Source: Impatiens glandulifera (taxonomy: Eukaryota; Streptophyta; Magnoliopsida; Ericales; Balsaminaceae). Taken from it: 64,000 nucleotides of DNA. The position numbers were made by a program, and so were the translations under genes. Of the stretch, positions 11,214-24,300 are shown piece after piece. Position 1 is the first letter of the stretch, and each line of letters starts with the position of its first letter. Under the pieces are notes generated by a model, which saw only the letters and a program-made list of their open reading frames with translations, made no database searches and had not been told where the DNA came from. The stretch is from positions 4,671,389-4,735,388 of the forward strand of contig NC_061864.1 of the NCBI RefSeq assembly GCF_907164915.1, in the 5' to 3' direction.

Positions 11214-14200
11214 AAAGAGAGATTCAAATGTTAATGATATTTCCATGTATTTTTTCGTAGATTTAAAACAATTTATGTAGTATGACTGCGAAGACTACTA
11301 CTAGATGAAGCCGCTACAGTTTGTCATATTACATGTGATAGTTTATTTAAAAGGTTGCCAATTGAATTGAGTTGTAGATCAAAAGAGCATATACCAAAGC
11401 TTTATGCTGCTTCTGCTCCATTACATTTCCTTGATTTTAGTTGTTTGTGCTAATATGGGTTTCTTTTATATGATTTCCTATTTGATATTGAAAAGCAAGA
11501 TTTGATAATGGGTAAGGGGAAGCACTAGCTTTGGTTCCTGAGAGATGGGGAAAGACTTTTTCTTTTAGTATTAATAAATTAGGCACTTTCTTTAGTTTAT
11601 GGATCTTTCTATCTTTTTCTTTGTGTTGCTGAAAGAATACTGAGTTAAAGCAATATATTATTATGATATGTGCATTTGCTGTCTTTTATATCACCACTCT
11701 CTCTGCCTTTTTAACTATAGATGATAATTTTGTCCTCATCACATTTTAAAAAATAATTGAACAAGTCAATGTGTTGGATTGTGATGTCATTGTTATACAT
11801 TGTTGTAACCTTGTCATCATATTTGTTTGTTTATGGGTTATTGGTAAGTTATTTAAGTAAAAAGATATAAATGTCTTTTAATTATATAAAGTGTATTTTG
11901 ATTAATGAATAGATGTATAATTGGATTGGATATTGAGTTATTTGAGATCAATTAAGATTGATAATGTAATAGAAAGAAAGGTTAGGCCTTGTTTGATGTA
12001 GGATTATTAGGAGGATTAAATACAAATAACCCATGTTGATGAAACAAGGGTCGGTTTGGCTATTGTGTCCTTGTGGATGTACTATGTTGTCTATTTACTG
12101 AAAACAGAAGTGTTTACAGATGTATAAATAAATAGAAACGTGGGTTTGTGTAATTATTTAGTAGAGATGGGGACCAACAACCGAATCGAACCACCGATCA
12201 TCTGGTCTGATCTGATCTGTCTTTAAAAATATGATAATTAATTAATTAAGACACTATATTTTTTTTCAAATTATGCATAGAATTGGGTCGATATAATTTA
12301 TAAATTTAAATTTGTCAATGTTCTATAAAGACATTATTATGTATCACTCTATATCCAAACTTATAAATTTAATAATGTATGTTCAACACAATCATTCGTA
12401 TAATATTTCGGTTTTTATTATATCAAAACTCTATATCCGACTCATATCATTTCAGTGGAATTAGATGGTTTTGTTTTTGTTTTGAATTGAGATGGTATTG
12501 CAATTTCAATCGCTTTGAATGATTAAATGATGAGTTTATTTGATATTAAACTCACATCACTCAATCCAAACAAGGCATAAGAAATCCCAATGATTTTGTT
12601 CACCTCCTCTATAGCTTTCTTTCTTCACTTAATTAACTAATACCACTTTTAGGCAATGTTAATTGGTACTTGCAGCTTTAAATAGTAAGACAAATTCTAA
12701 AACTTATAATTAATTAATGGGCCATTCCCATCTATATATATTATTTATTTTTAATAATATTTATATTTAGTCCTTAAATTATTGGAAAATTTTAATCTAA
12801 GTTAATAAGGTTTCGAAACATTTGAATGGACTAGATTTTTATCTTTTACCTAAATCCTAGATGTTAAGGATCTTAGGATAGTTTTTCATTCTTTTTATTT
12901 AATAAAATAATATCATAACTCAAATAGATAATGTTTTAATAAATTAATGTTTTTAATGGAATATTACTAAAACCAGCCATGGAATTAAAAAGTTTTAAAT
13001 TGACTTTGAGGATAAATAGTCTGTTAAGGAATTAAAATTACAATTAATATTTAAGGAATACAGTAGTAAATTATCACTGGGACTATGGGAAAATCAGTGA
13101 TGCTTGTAAAAGAAAAAACAAATTATATCATTTCAAATTGAGATCATTATCTTAACTTATTATAGTTGAAATTATTAATCATAATATTTAAAAACAACCA
13201 TCTTAAACCAAGCCAGAATAATAATTTATAAATTTGGGAGAGAGAAAATTTTTTCAATTAATCACATCATATATATCATTCTTAAATTCTCTCTCAAATT
13301 TTTTCTCATGATTATTTCTTTTTTATTTAAACTTTATTAATAACTTAACTTAAAATAAAATTACAAAAGTATATTTTTAAATAGACTCAATTATAATAAG
13401 TAAAAAAAAAAAAAAAAAGTCAAATGCTAAGTTAGTTTAAACGAGACAAATATATTTTGCTTTATATAATGAAAACATAAATTTGAGTTGTTTAGGTCCA
13501 CTAAAACAAGTCTCCGAAGTTTTTATGCTTATTTTATTTAATTATATATCTTGTCAAAGATAATATAAGATGTACTTTCCATTTGAAATTGACAATTTAG
13601 ATTTTCAGTCTCACTTAAGTAATTAACCATTTTTGTATTTAATAAACAACTTGAAAAAAAAAATTGTCTGATTTTATGATTAAAATAGGAAAATATATAA
13701 ATTAAAATATAATTATTTTGAAATAAAGAGAACATGGAAAAATATAATATAATATTTGGAAAGTAATGTCTACCATTTTTTAAGTTATCTTTTATAGATC
13801 AGGTTTTTATTCTCATCTAAGTCATCTTTATCCATTCAGTATTTTTTTTGAAAAATTAAACTAGTATAGATTTTATTCTCATCTTTATCCATTAAATTAT
13901 TGTAATAAGTAATTTTGTCTGGTTTACCGTTATGAAAGATTAATTTATTTAGTGAAAAGATTTAAATTACAGTATATATTAATTGAATTGATATTCTATA
14001 ATAGATACTAAAATTAAAATTTCAGACTATTTTTTTTAACAGGTTAAAGATACAAAATAATAATATTTCACTGATTTAATTAAATTTAATAGAAGTGAAA
14101 GGTTTTGACTACCAAATTTTAAATAATAAGTAAATAAAATTCTTAATTCGCTAAAATTATAAATAAATAAACGATTTATATCACTAATCTATATATATAT

Positions 14201-14586
14201 ATAATGTCTGGATTGTCGAGTCGAAAGCTATGGTTAATTTATATATATATATGAGAGTAAATGGATATTTGAGTCGGATTTGTACAACTGTTTAACCAAA
14301 TAGGCTAATAACACTTTATATTTTAAATTTAACACCAAATTTGATGAACTTAGGACGTTGTAACAATATATTTTTATAAGTTGAAAGTTTAGACTACCAA
14401 ATTTCTGAAAGAATCGATAATCAAAACTAATGTATCTTTTATTTATTTATAAATATCAAATAAATAATAAGTTTTTTAAATGTATTTAAAAATAAAATTT
14501 AGAAAAAAAATTAATAACTGAAATGTGAAAAAAAGAAAGGAGGGGAGGGGGAAGAAGATAAAGTTGGGATGAGCTAACAGCTTCCG
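11214..14586. other. Intergenic, OEP21 to ATL
   Basis: About 3.4 kb of AT-rich DNA with no supported gene. The first 300-400 bases are probably OEP21 3' UTR. Around 11985-12575 imperfect inverted ends carry a GCCTTGTTTG motif (ggccttgtttg at 11988; its complement near 12565), suggesting an old MITE, but no convincing target duplication was found. Confidence 0.4.
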
Positions 14587-14592
14587 TATAAA
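14587..14592 (+). promoter_or_regulatory. TATA box candidate of the ATL gene
   Basis: TATAAA lies 107 bases upstream of the ATG at 14699, with a TC-rich stretch between, as is usual for a plant core promoter and leader. Position and motif are the only evidence. Confidence 0.45.
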
Positions 14593-14698
14593 GGCAATGC
14601 AAATGAATCACACACCTGCCACCTGACATACTTCCTATAGCTCAATTCTCTCTTTCTCTCTCTCTTCCTCATCTGAATCTTCGCCGTCGACGCCGCCG

Positions 14699-15208
14699 AT
14701 GGATTCTTCAAATTCCTCACCGAACGATGTCCCCAACGGCAATCAATACTCTGACTTCATAGTCATCCTCGCCGCTCTTATGTGTGCCCTAATCTGCGTA
14801 CTCGGTCTAGCGGCTGTCGCTCGTTGCGCTTGGATCCGTCGGATCTCTGGCCTTCCTCCTAATACCTCCTCCACAGCTACTGCGAACAAAGGCCTGAAGA
14901 AGAAGGTCCTCCGTTCCATTCCAAAAGTCACCTATACAACCGACTACGCCGCCAAATTCTCCGATTGCGCCATTTGCCTGATGGAATTCTCCGCCGGTGA
15001 AGAAGTGAGAGTTCTACCGCAGTGCGGCCATGGATTTCACGTCGTATGCATTGATACCTGGCTTGGATCTCACTCTTCGTGTCCGTCCTGTCGACAGATT
15101 CTAGTAGCGTCCAGATGCCAACAATGCGGTGGATTACCTGTTGTAAGCTCTGTCCCCGCTCAACAGACTGAATTAACACTTGATGCTCCGATTGTATTCT
15201 TACCTTAG
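14699..15208 (+). CDS. ATL-family RING-H2 E3 ubiquitin ligase, membrane anchored
   Basis: Single-exon frame of 169 residues, as is typical of ATL genes. ATL proteins are membrane-bound ubiquitin ligases that recruit E2 enzymes through a RING-H2 finger. One transmembrane helix at about 19-42 is followed by the basic WIRR. The GLP motif is at 51-53. The RING-H2 ligands are C90, C93, C109, H111, H114, C117, C128 and C131, with the E2-contact tryptophan in CIDTWL (W121). The helix with LGLAAVARCAW and the QCGGLP segment after the ring resemble the ATL8/ATL79/ATL80 subgroup. The start follows a TC-rich leader and a GCCGCCGATGG context. Substrate unknown. Confidence 0.93.
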   Translation: MDSSNSSPNDVPNGNQYSDFIVILAALMCALICVLGLAAVARCAWIRRISGLPPNTSSTATANKGLKKKVLRSIPKVTYTTDYAAKFSDCAICLMEFSAGEEVRVLPQCGHGFHVVCIDTWLGSHSSCPSCRQILVASRCQQCGGLPVVSSVPAQQTELTLDAPIVFLP

Positions 15209-16859
15209 CTTGCTTCCAGGTCCATCGATCTCTTCCAAATTCTAGCTAATCATTCACACTTTAAACTGTTCTTCGATCGTGTATATTCGTTAAGTAATTA
15301 AATTACTAGCTAGGAAGTAAATATTGATCTATAGTTCAAAATTGAATCACTCGATCTAGTCTAGTCTAGTCTAGTGTTGATTCACTACGGTTTCAAGTAT
15401 TTTATGAACAATCTTGTGTTTTGTTCATCTTTGCTATTTTCTTTCCTTCCTCGTCAGTGAAATATATGCATTATGTATTTTACTTATATTCCTCTTGATT
15501 TATTTTCGCCTTAAGTTTGTATCAATTGTATTAATATTTAAGAATTAAATTGAAAATTCTAAACAATAGGTATATTAAAATGGGATATACAAGTGTGATT
15601 CTTTATATTTTCCTCCTGCAATTTGGGAAAGCAAGCAAAACGCAATATTTTCTTGACATCATATCGTGATCAAGGATTCAATACTCATGAACGGGCATAC
15701 GGCATCACCACCACCCACTAATCAGTTAGTTACAGCTTACGACACAATGAGTAATGACTCGTGTCTCCGAGAGTTCGTCAACAAAAAGGGCAACAACTTT
15801 TTACTTCTTCGATGAGTTTGTTCCACGTTTTGTCAAATTTTATAGAAAAAAAATAACTCTTCTTAAGGATTTATGTTCCAATTCAATTGGTCATTTGGAG
15901 GACTATCCTTAAAAAAATAAGGGATTTTATAAGAGGATAAAAAATGAGTTTTATGTATAATGAAATTGATAATGTCATCAAACAAGATTCTTAGCTAAAA
16001 GGAAAATAGAAAAAATAAAGTGTAAGATTTTCTTTTGAAATATTTTTCTATTATTGGCCACAAAGCAAAAAATGTGACGCTTTGAATATGCGAATAGTTT
16101 ATTAAATCAGTTATAGTTTGTTTGATGGTTTCTACGAATTAGATAACTCTATAAATTTTAGAGTTAATACGTGCAATAAATCCCGACTTTTATTAAAGCT
16201 GCATTTATTAGATAAAATGATGCGTACTCTGCCCGTCGCTCTGATGATTCATGATAACTTGACGGATCGCACGACAGAATAGTGGTCATAGAAGTCGAAA
16301 TCCGATAAGGAGGGTGTAATAACTTATCTGTCGAATCAACTAACCCAAAAAATAGATAACGTTTAAGCGGTCAAATTAAGATTTTGTCTTAACAATTTCA
16401 AATATTGTTCATCTATTATCTACGTGATATTTAAAATAAAATAAAAAATACAATTAATATATCTAGATTAAAAAATATGAAATATTTTGGAATTTTTTAA
16501 AATAAAATGAATTAATGGGCCTGAGCATGGGCCTTTGAGGTCGCCGTCACTGGTCCATTGTCACCGATTCAGGAATGAGGATACACTTGGTGTTAGATTA
16601 GATTAGATCTTCAACTTCTCATCAGAGTTTTCTATCTGAACTTCAACAAGCGTTTGATTCTGTTATAGTCATCTGCAATAGAATGTGTGGACTTTGATCT
16701 GCAGTGGTTACCAGAGCACAAGTGACAAAGCGTCAGGGAATACCACGGTAAAACCCTAACCCTAAATTTGTATAGCAATTAACATCCTCCTTTTAGATGT
16801 TGAAATTGTTGTCTGCGTCAGGATGACACTGTCCTTTCTTATCTGCTGCTCAATTGTTT
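15209..16859. other. Intergenic, ATL to MCD1-like gene
   Basis: No gene is seen. 15209-15500 is probable ATL 3' UTR and includes a (TCTAG)4 run at about 15355-15375. From about 16640 the sequence looks like a leader of the next gene: a donor-like site at about 16746 (ggtaaaaccctaaccc) suggests an intron in its 5' UTR. Confidence 0.45.
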
Positions 16860-18362
16860 ATGGCGTCAGTTTGGGTCCTTCAGTTTCATCGATTCTCATT
16901 TCCAGTAAGTTCGAAAAGTTTCATCTCTGTAATTCACATTCTTTTCTCGCTGTAGCGTAATCACTATTGTCCACTTTGATTGCAGCTTCCTAATAACCAT
17001 GTCTCAAAGCATCAATTTCCGTCCGATATGATGGAACTTAAAGCATTGTATAGATGCGGCTGCAATAACTGGAAGCCGATGAAGAAAATGCACGGGAATT
17101 TCAGGGTGAGAGCGGCAAACGATTCTCTTGATTCAGACGATGACAAGCGCGTTGAGAGAGAGACGGTTACCTGCTTGGAGAAACCTCAAGCAATGGATTT
17201 GAAGAATGAAGTCCGGAGATTGCAAGAAACAATTATTTCTCTTCCTCCAGTTGACTACGTGGTAATAATCGTTCTATACATCTATCGATGAGATGACTAG
17301 ATTTGTTCGTAATCCTTCATATTCTAGTCTAGAAATGTGAATTAGAAACTTGAGAATTCATTGTTTTGATCATGTCAGATGAAAATGCCACCACGAAACA
17401 AGCTTATCATGGGGTTATGCATTGTGGCAATGGTGTTGTTTATTGGAGTAAGAAACCATTTGGCGAAGAAGGCAGCAAAAAATCGTCAGCCTGGCTCGTA
17501 TGCAGATCTTGTAAGGCGCGGCCAGCTAAGATCCGATAGAAGAGGCATGTATGTATGACTCCAAACAACGCTTAAACTCATTTCTTAACTAGATTTCCAG
17601 AGAACTTTAAGTATATCCAATCCAGAAAGTATTGCAATCTAAGGTCTTTGCTTCAATCATTTTGATTTGTTTTTCATCGACAGTTCATCAAAGCCTCTCA
17701 AATATGATGACCCTTTCGATAACCCTTTAGTCAAGGTTAACAAGAGCAATTCAACGATGGAGATGTGCGGAAAAGTGTACAAGTTAGCCCCAGTGATGCT
17801 TACTAAGGAACAACAAACTATCCATCAGAAGAGGAGGTCAAGAGCATATCAATGGAAACGACCGACTATATTCCTTAAAGAAGGTGATCCCATTCCTCCT
17901 GATGTTGACCCCGACACGATCAGATGGATTCCCGCGAATCATCCTTTTGCAACGACTAACAATGAAATTGATGAAGATATGGCACAAACAAATGTTTATC
18001 AGAAACATGGAGTCCCCTTTCGCATTCAGGCTGAACACGAGGCACTTCAGAAGAAACTCGAATCACTTCAAAATGTAAGAATTTTTACTCAATATTTGTT
18101 ATGTTTAGAAGAAGCTTGATTTGATTGATAACTCAAAATTTGTTTTCAGAGCCAAAAGTTCAGCAAGCTGGTATTGGATCCTGGCTCAGCTAGAGATTTT
18201 GAGAGACCATTCAAATTGAATATGAAATCAGACGAGCAGATAGAACCACCGAGTTCTGCCTCATCGGACAATGAGGTTGCTGGCCCCAAGCAATCCAATC
18301 CCGGGAAAAACCCGGGTTTGTTTAGAAACAATCCAGAATCAGAGGAAATGCCAAAATCCTGA
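16860..18362 (+). CDS. MCD1: MULTIPLE CHLOROPLAST DIVISION SITE 1-like inner-envelope protein
   Basis: Exons: 16860-16904, 16986-17261, 17379-17548, 17684-18074, 18150-18362; total 364 residues, close to Arabidopsis MCD1. MCD1 is a plant-specific inner-envelope protein that works with ARC6 to restrict FtsZ-ring placement in chloroplast division. The N terminus (MASVWVLQFHRFSFP) is basic and serine-containing, as in a transit peptide. A short heptad-like stretch, DLKNEVRRLQETI, lies at about 87-99. One transmembrane helix lies at 115-133 (LIMGLCIVAMVLFIGV), preceded by KMPPRNK. The C-terminal domain has conserved-looking WKRPTIFLKEGDPIPPDVDPDT-type sequence, then a low-complexity acidic, serine- and proline-rich tail. 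Identification rests on overall resemblance recalled from the family rather than a catalytic motif. Confidence 0.75.
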
Positions 18363-18874
18363 AGCATATTGTATCATGTTTTATTTTTGGGTTAAACAAC
18401 ATCCTCTCTCACGGGATCAAATGTATAGCATATTTGTAAATAGAGTTCAAATGCTTGAATGGATTGGGAGTTTGTTGTATTTGGTTTGAATGTAGTTGAT
18501 TCTTTGGTTATTTATTGTTCTTGTTGTTGTGTATCATTTGTTATAACTATGTTTACAGAGTTGTTTGAATAAAATTAATCTATCTTTTTCATGTTTAGTG
18601 ATAAGAGTTATCTTAAAAGACAAGAAATCACGATTTCAACTCGAGTCGGAACTGGGGAACTAAATAAGATAAGTTGTAGAAAAAGACAGGTTAATTATTA
18701 ACATTTTTTAAAAATTAAGGGGTTAAATAAACAATAATATTTGGGAATAGGTTAAGGTTTATTTTTCTCCTTTAAATTGAGGAAAACAGGGCAATCAATC
18801 TTCGTCTGGCCAAGGTTTACTTTTGAGAGAGAGAGAGAGAGAGAGAGAATTGCAGCAAAGCAATCGGACTAAAA
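18363..18874. other. Intergenic / 3' UTR then leader of the microprotein gene
   Basis: No gene. A GA dinucleotide run of about 12 units at 18825-18849 lies 26 bases upstream of the next ATG, within its likely 5' UTR. Confidence 0.55.
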
Positions 18875-19030
18875 ATGACGTTTATGAGGGGAGAGCCTTT
18901 GGTGGCTAAGCTGGCCGTGCTGGCGAAATACGGCGTTCTTCCTGGAGCCATGATCGCCTCCATTCTCTATTCTCCGCCCGATTACGTCTATTTTGCCAAG
19001 AAGACGCAGCAGGAATCCTCCGCCAAATAG
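18875..19030 (+). CDS. 51-residue conserved-looking membrane microprotein
   Basis: A short open frame (51 residues) opens directly after a GA-rich leader and has a base composition far more GC-rich than its surroundings, as real plant exons do. The protein begins MTFMRGEPLVAK and contains one moderately hydrophobic segment at about 12-30 (LAVLAKYGVLPGAMIASIL). This is followed by YSPPDYVYFAKK and a polar end. The layout, a basic N terminus plus one helix, resembles the small accessory subunits of plant mitochondrial membrane complexes, but no specific family is recognised and that role is only a guess. The roughly 1.1 kb after the stop has no coding signal and may be a long or spliced 3' UTR. 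Confidence 0.7.
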   Translation: MTFMRGEPLVAKLAVLAKYGVLPGAMIASILYSPPDYVYFAKKTQQESSAK

Positions 19031-20130
19031 ATTTTGCCTCCTTCCTTCACTCTAATGGTTCGTTTTCCTACACTTTTTTACCTTTTGATTTCCAATTTTT
19101 CGATGAATCATGTCTGACGCCGTTCTAGGGCTTTTAGATCTTCTGTTTTTTTTATATACTAGGGCGATCTCTAGACTTTTTGATCCCGTATTTGATTTTG
19201 CTGTTGTTAATTCCATACATCATAAAGATTTCATCACTTGTTCTCAGAAGTACCCTGAATTTAATATTGAATGATTCAATCATTGGAATATCTTTCGAGC
19301 TTCCAAAAGTTGTCTTTTGTGCTTAAATTGGTTAGAATTCAACTTCAATCTATTGGCAGAATATAGTTTGTCAGCATCTTATATGTTGGGTGAAGGTAGA
19401 TGCAATCAATCCTTCTCTCTATATGACTGCCGTGACCTAAGTAATCTTACAGAATATCATTTTTACAAGTGACATAAAAGAAGGTTCTTCATTTCAAAGC
19501 CAAAACATCTTATACAACTATTTATATATGCTAGCCAGTTGACCTTTTTGTTGTTGTTGTTGTTAGCTAACTATGAAACAATTGGGTCTTGGTGGTTCAG
19601 GACTCAGACATTGAGAAGGTTCGCGTTCTGGAGTTCTGTTGCATTCTCCTTTGTGTTGGTTGGAAGTTGTTGTTTCTCTTTGAATAACTTAGAGCAAAGC
19701 TATATGTGTAATATGCCTATAGATTTTGGCCATGTGCTCTCTCTTATTGACTGAATACCCCAGTTAAGGGGATGTTTTCATTGTTTGATATGAAATTGAT
19801 TACCCTTTGCTTTTGAACGTTTAATGGTTTTAAAGTTGCGTGAAAACTGGCATGGTTCTGATTTTGTTGTTAATCATGTGGATTATTGATCAGAAGATCT
19901 CTATAATTCGAGATGGTTTTCGTCAAAGAAATCTTATGGAAAGAAGATAAACACGAAAATATACTAATATATATATATATAATGTTAGGATTCCATAATC
20001 ATAATCAAATTAAGACAACACATGAGTTCTAGCAAAGATGACCAATAATAATATTCATGGTCATACAGCTCGAATATACTAATTATAACATGCATGCTAA
20101 TTCTAGCTTAATTATTATACTGATTTCGAT
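19031..20130. other. Intergenic, between convergent microprotein and NAC genes
   Basis: T-rich sequence, probably including the 3' UTRs of both flanking genes. Open frames here are low-complexity (poly-leucine from a GTT run at about 19549-19566) and are not credible genes. Confidence 0.5.
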
Positions 20131-21387
20131 CTAGATAAAATGAGGCCAGTTCTTTCTTAGGGCAACATCATAAGCATAATTATCCGGAGACATAAAACCC
20201 AAATCATTCTGGCCAAAGAGCTGGCCGTAGTAAGGATCGTTCATCATTAGCTGGCCGGAAGTGAAGCAGTTGGTTTCTGTCTTGAACTGTTTAGGAACAG
20301 TAGTATTAATAGTGGGTTGATGAAGAAGATCTTGTTGATGTGACATGCAGTTGTTGGTTTGTCTGTCTACTATTCTGTTGTTGTTGTTGTTGTTGTTGCC
20401 AGAACAGGTGGAGGAGGAAGTGGGAACTGCCGGTGGTAGTTGGATGTCATTATTATTATTATTATTCATTAGGAAGGAATTAAATGGGTCTGGTAATGAT
20501 GGAGGGTTAAGGGATCTAATTAGTTTGTTGAGATGAAATGTTTCTTCTTGAGGGTAGTGATGAAATGGTAGATTAGCTGAGTTTGAAGAGGTTATGGCGT
20601 CCATTAATGGAGGAAAGTGATTATTGTTGGAGGAAGAAGAAAGCATCCTGTCAAAGAGGTAGTTGGTTTGGGGTGGTGGTAGGAGAAGAGGGTTTTTAGT
20701 TTTGTCCCCCCCAAGTTTGTGATAGACTTTGCATATCACCCATTCTTCCTGAAAAAAGCAAATTATTTAGCTATAGCTAGCTGTTAATTCAATGAAGAGA
20801 AAGAGAGTATTATTTACTGTGAATGGGTGGTGGCGGGAAGAAGAGAGGAGGTGGCCGTCGAGGCGGAACTCGTGCATGACCCAGCGAGTCTTATCGCCGC
20901 GGGGAGCCCTTCCTTTGTAAAAGACGAGTGTCTTCTTCATTCCAATCATGAGACGGTGGTTGCTGTTATTTGAAGAAGAGTAGACCTCTTTATCTTTCCC
21001 GGTGGCCTTCCAGTAGCCAGCTCCGGTGGCCCTGTTGGTCCTCAGCCCTGTAGGGTACTTTCTGTCTCTCAAGCTGAACAGATACCATTCTCTCTCCCCT
21101 GTTCTCGCCGCCTCTGCATATTGAATTGCAATATTGAATTGAATTGCATGCGATTCATATATAAAACATATTTACACATATATACCTGGAAGGTCCCATG
21201 GCTCGCAGCGGTTGAGATCAACCTCGGTGATAGTGGGAAGGATGGAAGAGGAGGAGGCATTGAAGAAGACCTTGGAAGAAAGGTAAAAGGTAATGAGCTC
21301 TTCATCGGTGGGATGAAACCTGAATCCGGGTGGCAGACCCTGCTCGTTTACTTCTTCTCCCAGTTCGCATAACAAGTCTAATTCCAT
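20131..21387 (-). CDS. CUC3: NAC transcription factor, CUC3-like
   Basis: Minus-strand exons: 21387-21186, 21113-20818, 20748-20131; total 371 residues. NAC proteins bind DNA as dimers; the CUC subgroup sets organ boundaries and meristems. The NAC domain spans about residues 17-180: [84 protein letters not shown] and [11 protein letters not shown]. The three-exon layout with breaks after the EPWDLP region and before EEWV is the standard NAC structure. The lead-in [16 protein letters not shown] and the LITFYL variant fit CUC3 rather than CUC1/2, and no miR164-like site is visible in exon 3, also as for CUC3. The C-terminal half is asparagine-rich and low in complexity (AAC/AAT runs). Related members such as NAC058 cannot be excluded. 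Confidence 0.85.
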
Positions 21388-24300
21388 GATGATGATGATC
21401 GAACAAGAAGAAGAAGCAAAATGGATGAAATTAATTAATTAGATTTAGGATGGATGGATGGAGGAGAGAGAGAGAGGAGCACTGAAATCAACGAGAGAAA
21501 GATTGAAGAGTGAGAAATGAAATAAATAGTGGTAGTAGGAGTAGTAGATCTGATAATAAATGCTAAGCAGCTAGAAGAAGAAGAAGGGAGAGAAGGAAGC
21601 TTGATCAGGGCAGCTGAAAATGGAGTTGTCCATAATAGGGAAAAAAACAACAACAACAAGAAGAATCCCCCTCCCCCCATCCATCAATCTAGTACTACTA
21701 GTGCCCGTTTTATATTTAATAATAATATATATAGTAGGGTGATTAATTAAAAGTAGCTTACTTCTTTTAAGTGAAAACAATTGTGTTTAAATGACTGAGT
21801 TTGATTTCTAACTAAGAAAATATAAATTTGATATATAATTTGGTAAGAAAAGAAAAGAAAAGAAAGAAGAATGGATATGGAAATAAATGCGAAGTCGGTT
21901 GCAGAGTAGTCCAGATTTATGCGTGCGCAGATTATTATATTATTATATTATTTATTGCAATGAAAAAATGAATAGTAATAGTAATAGTAGTAGTATATAG
22001 TAAGTAGTAGGGTGGTTGCGTACAATAGTCGTGGTATAGTAGAGAGCCCCCCATTATCAGAATACAATATATATGGACACCATGAGATCATCCATTTCTC
22101 TTAGGGCTAGTTTGATCATGTTTTTTGTTTTTGTTTTTTTTTTAACTATTTTTTTTAATATTATTTGAGGAAAATATATATATTTGAAGTTTCTTATAAG
22201 ATAAATTATTAAAATCTAAATATTTTTTGTATTTTAATTGAATAATTTTATTATTAAAATAATGATGTAATAAAGAAATAGATTATTAAATATATAAAAA
22301 TAAAATAAATTTATGATATTAAGTAATTTTAAAGTTAAAAATAAGTATCTAATTTCACTCTTTAAGTCAATTAATTATAGAGAAACTGAAAATAAAATAT
22401 TAAAAATTATATATTTAAATGAGAAGAAACAGATAAATAATGACATCACCTAATTGATTAGTAAAAAAAATAAGTATAAAGAAAAAAAAATTTATTTTAT
22501 TTTTTAACCAATTAGTTGTATCACGTTATTCTCGTCTAAATTCATTTCTCATATTTAAATTTTGTGTTATATAAAACATTATAATAAAAAAATATTTTTA
22601 TAATCTATAATATTGCATTATATATTTAAGTTTTGTTTTTTAAAAATAAATATAAATAAAAAATAAATTTAATATTTAAATTATTTATTAATATTTAAAT
22701 TATATATTAATAAAAAAGAATTTAATATTTAAAATTAAATTAATAAATATATAATTAATATTATAAATTTAAAAAATAAATAGGTTGTACATATAAGTTG
22801 AATCAAGTTATTTAAAATTGATGGGATTAAACAAAATCTTATCACATGCTAAGTTCACTTCAATAAATTGAGAATAGGGCTTCAAAAATATAACTCATGG
22901 AGACTTAAGGCCTTATTTTATAGAGTTTTTTAAAAATTAAGTGAGTAGAGGGATGATAGGTGATGATTTTAAGGAAGTAAAAATTAATTTTTTGATAAAA
23001 ATGAAATGTAATTTAATATTTTGAATAATGAATTTAGTGATGTGATAGATAATAAAGGAGTTAAATATTATCTGATTTGTATAGAATTTTAAAAGAAAAA
23101 AAAATCATACCAAACACGACCTTAAGTGTCCGAACTCTGGTCGTTTTTTACATTAAAATCTTAAATTTAAGAATGAAGTGAAAATATATCTCACTTTGAG
23201 CTTATTATTATTTAGTAACCCTTAAATAATCACATTTGTTAAAGCAATAATTACTTACAATATACATTTTCCACCAGGTTCAATTTGGAAACATTTAGAT
23301 CACTGAGTTTAGGAAAATAATATTAATAATAATTTATTTAAAATTTAATTTTTAATATTTTTTTTGAAATATTAGTTTACATAAAATAATATTTTAAAAT
23401 ATATATATATATATATATTAACAAAATTAATAATATTTATATGTTTAAATTCAGTTTCACACCAATTTTAATTTTTTTTTGTCTTATATGTTTTTTATTA
23501 TATAAATTTTAAATTACTCAATAATTTTAACTTATAAAATAAATAATTTAAAATATATTATTTTTACACTTTTTATTAAATTTATATATAATATTTAAAA
23601 AATATCAAATATATATATATATGAAATCAATAAAAGTATTTTAAAATAATATAAATGTATTAAACATTTATATATATAGACAAAATTCAATGTCCACAAG
23701 ATTCAAAATCTTGAAAATATCTCTACATTATTAGATTGCACCAAATGGGTGAGTGTTTTTTTTTTTTTTAAATTACTTAAGATCACTTATCAATAACCAA
23801 TTGCAAAAAGAAGGAAGAAAAATTCACCAAATTCAAAACTGTAAAATACTTAGATTTTATTTTTAGCTATTGATGACGTAGCAACTCTTTTGTTACTTTT
23901 TCATTTATTTATTATGGATCAACATTGAAAATTATTTTAGCTACACACTAATTTCAACTTTTTCAGTTTTAAGATTAAAAAAAGGATTTTATGTTTTATT
24001 TTGAATTATTGTAAGATTAACTTTTCACATTTATTGTTATGTCGTTATGTCTTGTATTAAACTTTGTTTGAATTGTTTATATGTTTTACTATAATTTGTG
24101 TTGTCTTTTCAAAAATTAATATTAGTTAAAATACTTTTTATCACATTATAAATTAGTAATATTAAGAATAATTTAATTATTTATTTGAAAATAAAAGACT
24201 GAATTCTCACTTGAGATAAATTATTAATTATATTAATAAGGATAATTTAGTTTTACACTATTCTAAATATCTTGATAAATTGTTGTATTTTTTTCGAATA

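Noticed and set aside
11985..12575. Inverted GCCTTGTTTG-type ends suggesting a MITE
   Set aside because: The ends are short and imperfect and the flanking TTA/TAA is not a true direct duplication. It was kept only as a note in the intergenic entry.
19539..19754. Open frame starting with a leucine run
   Set aside because: It is driven by a GTT repeat, with no domain or conserved composition. It probably lies in a 3' UTR.
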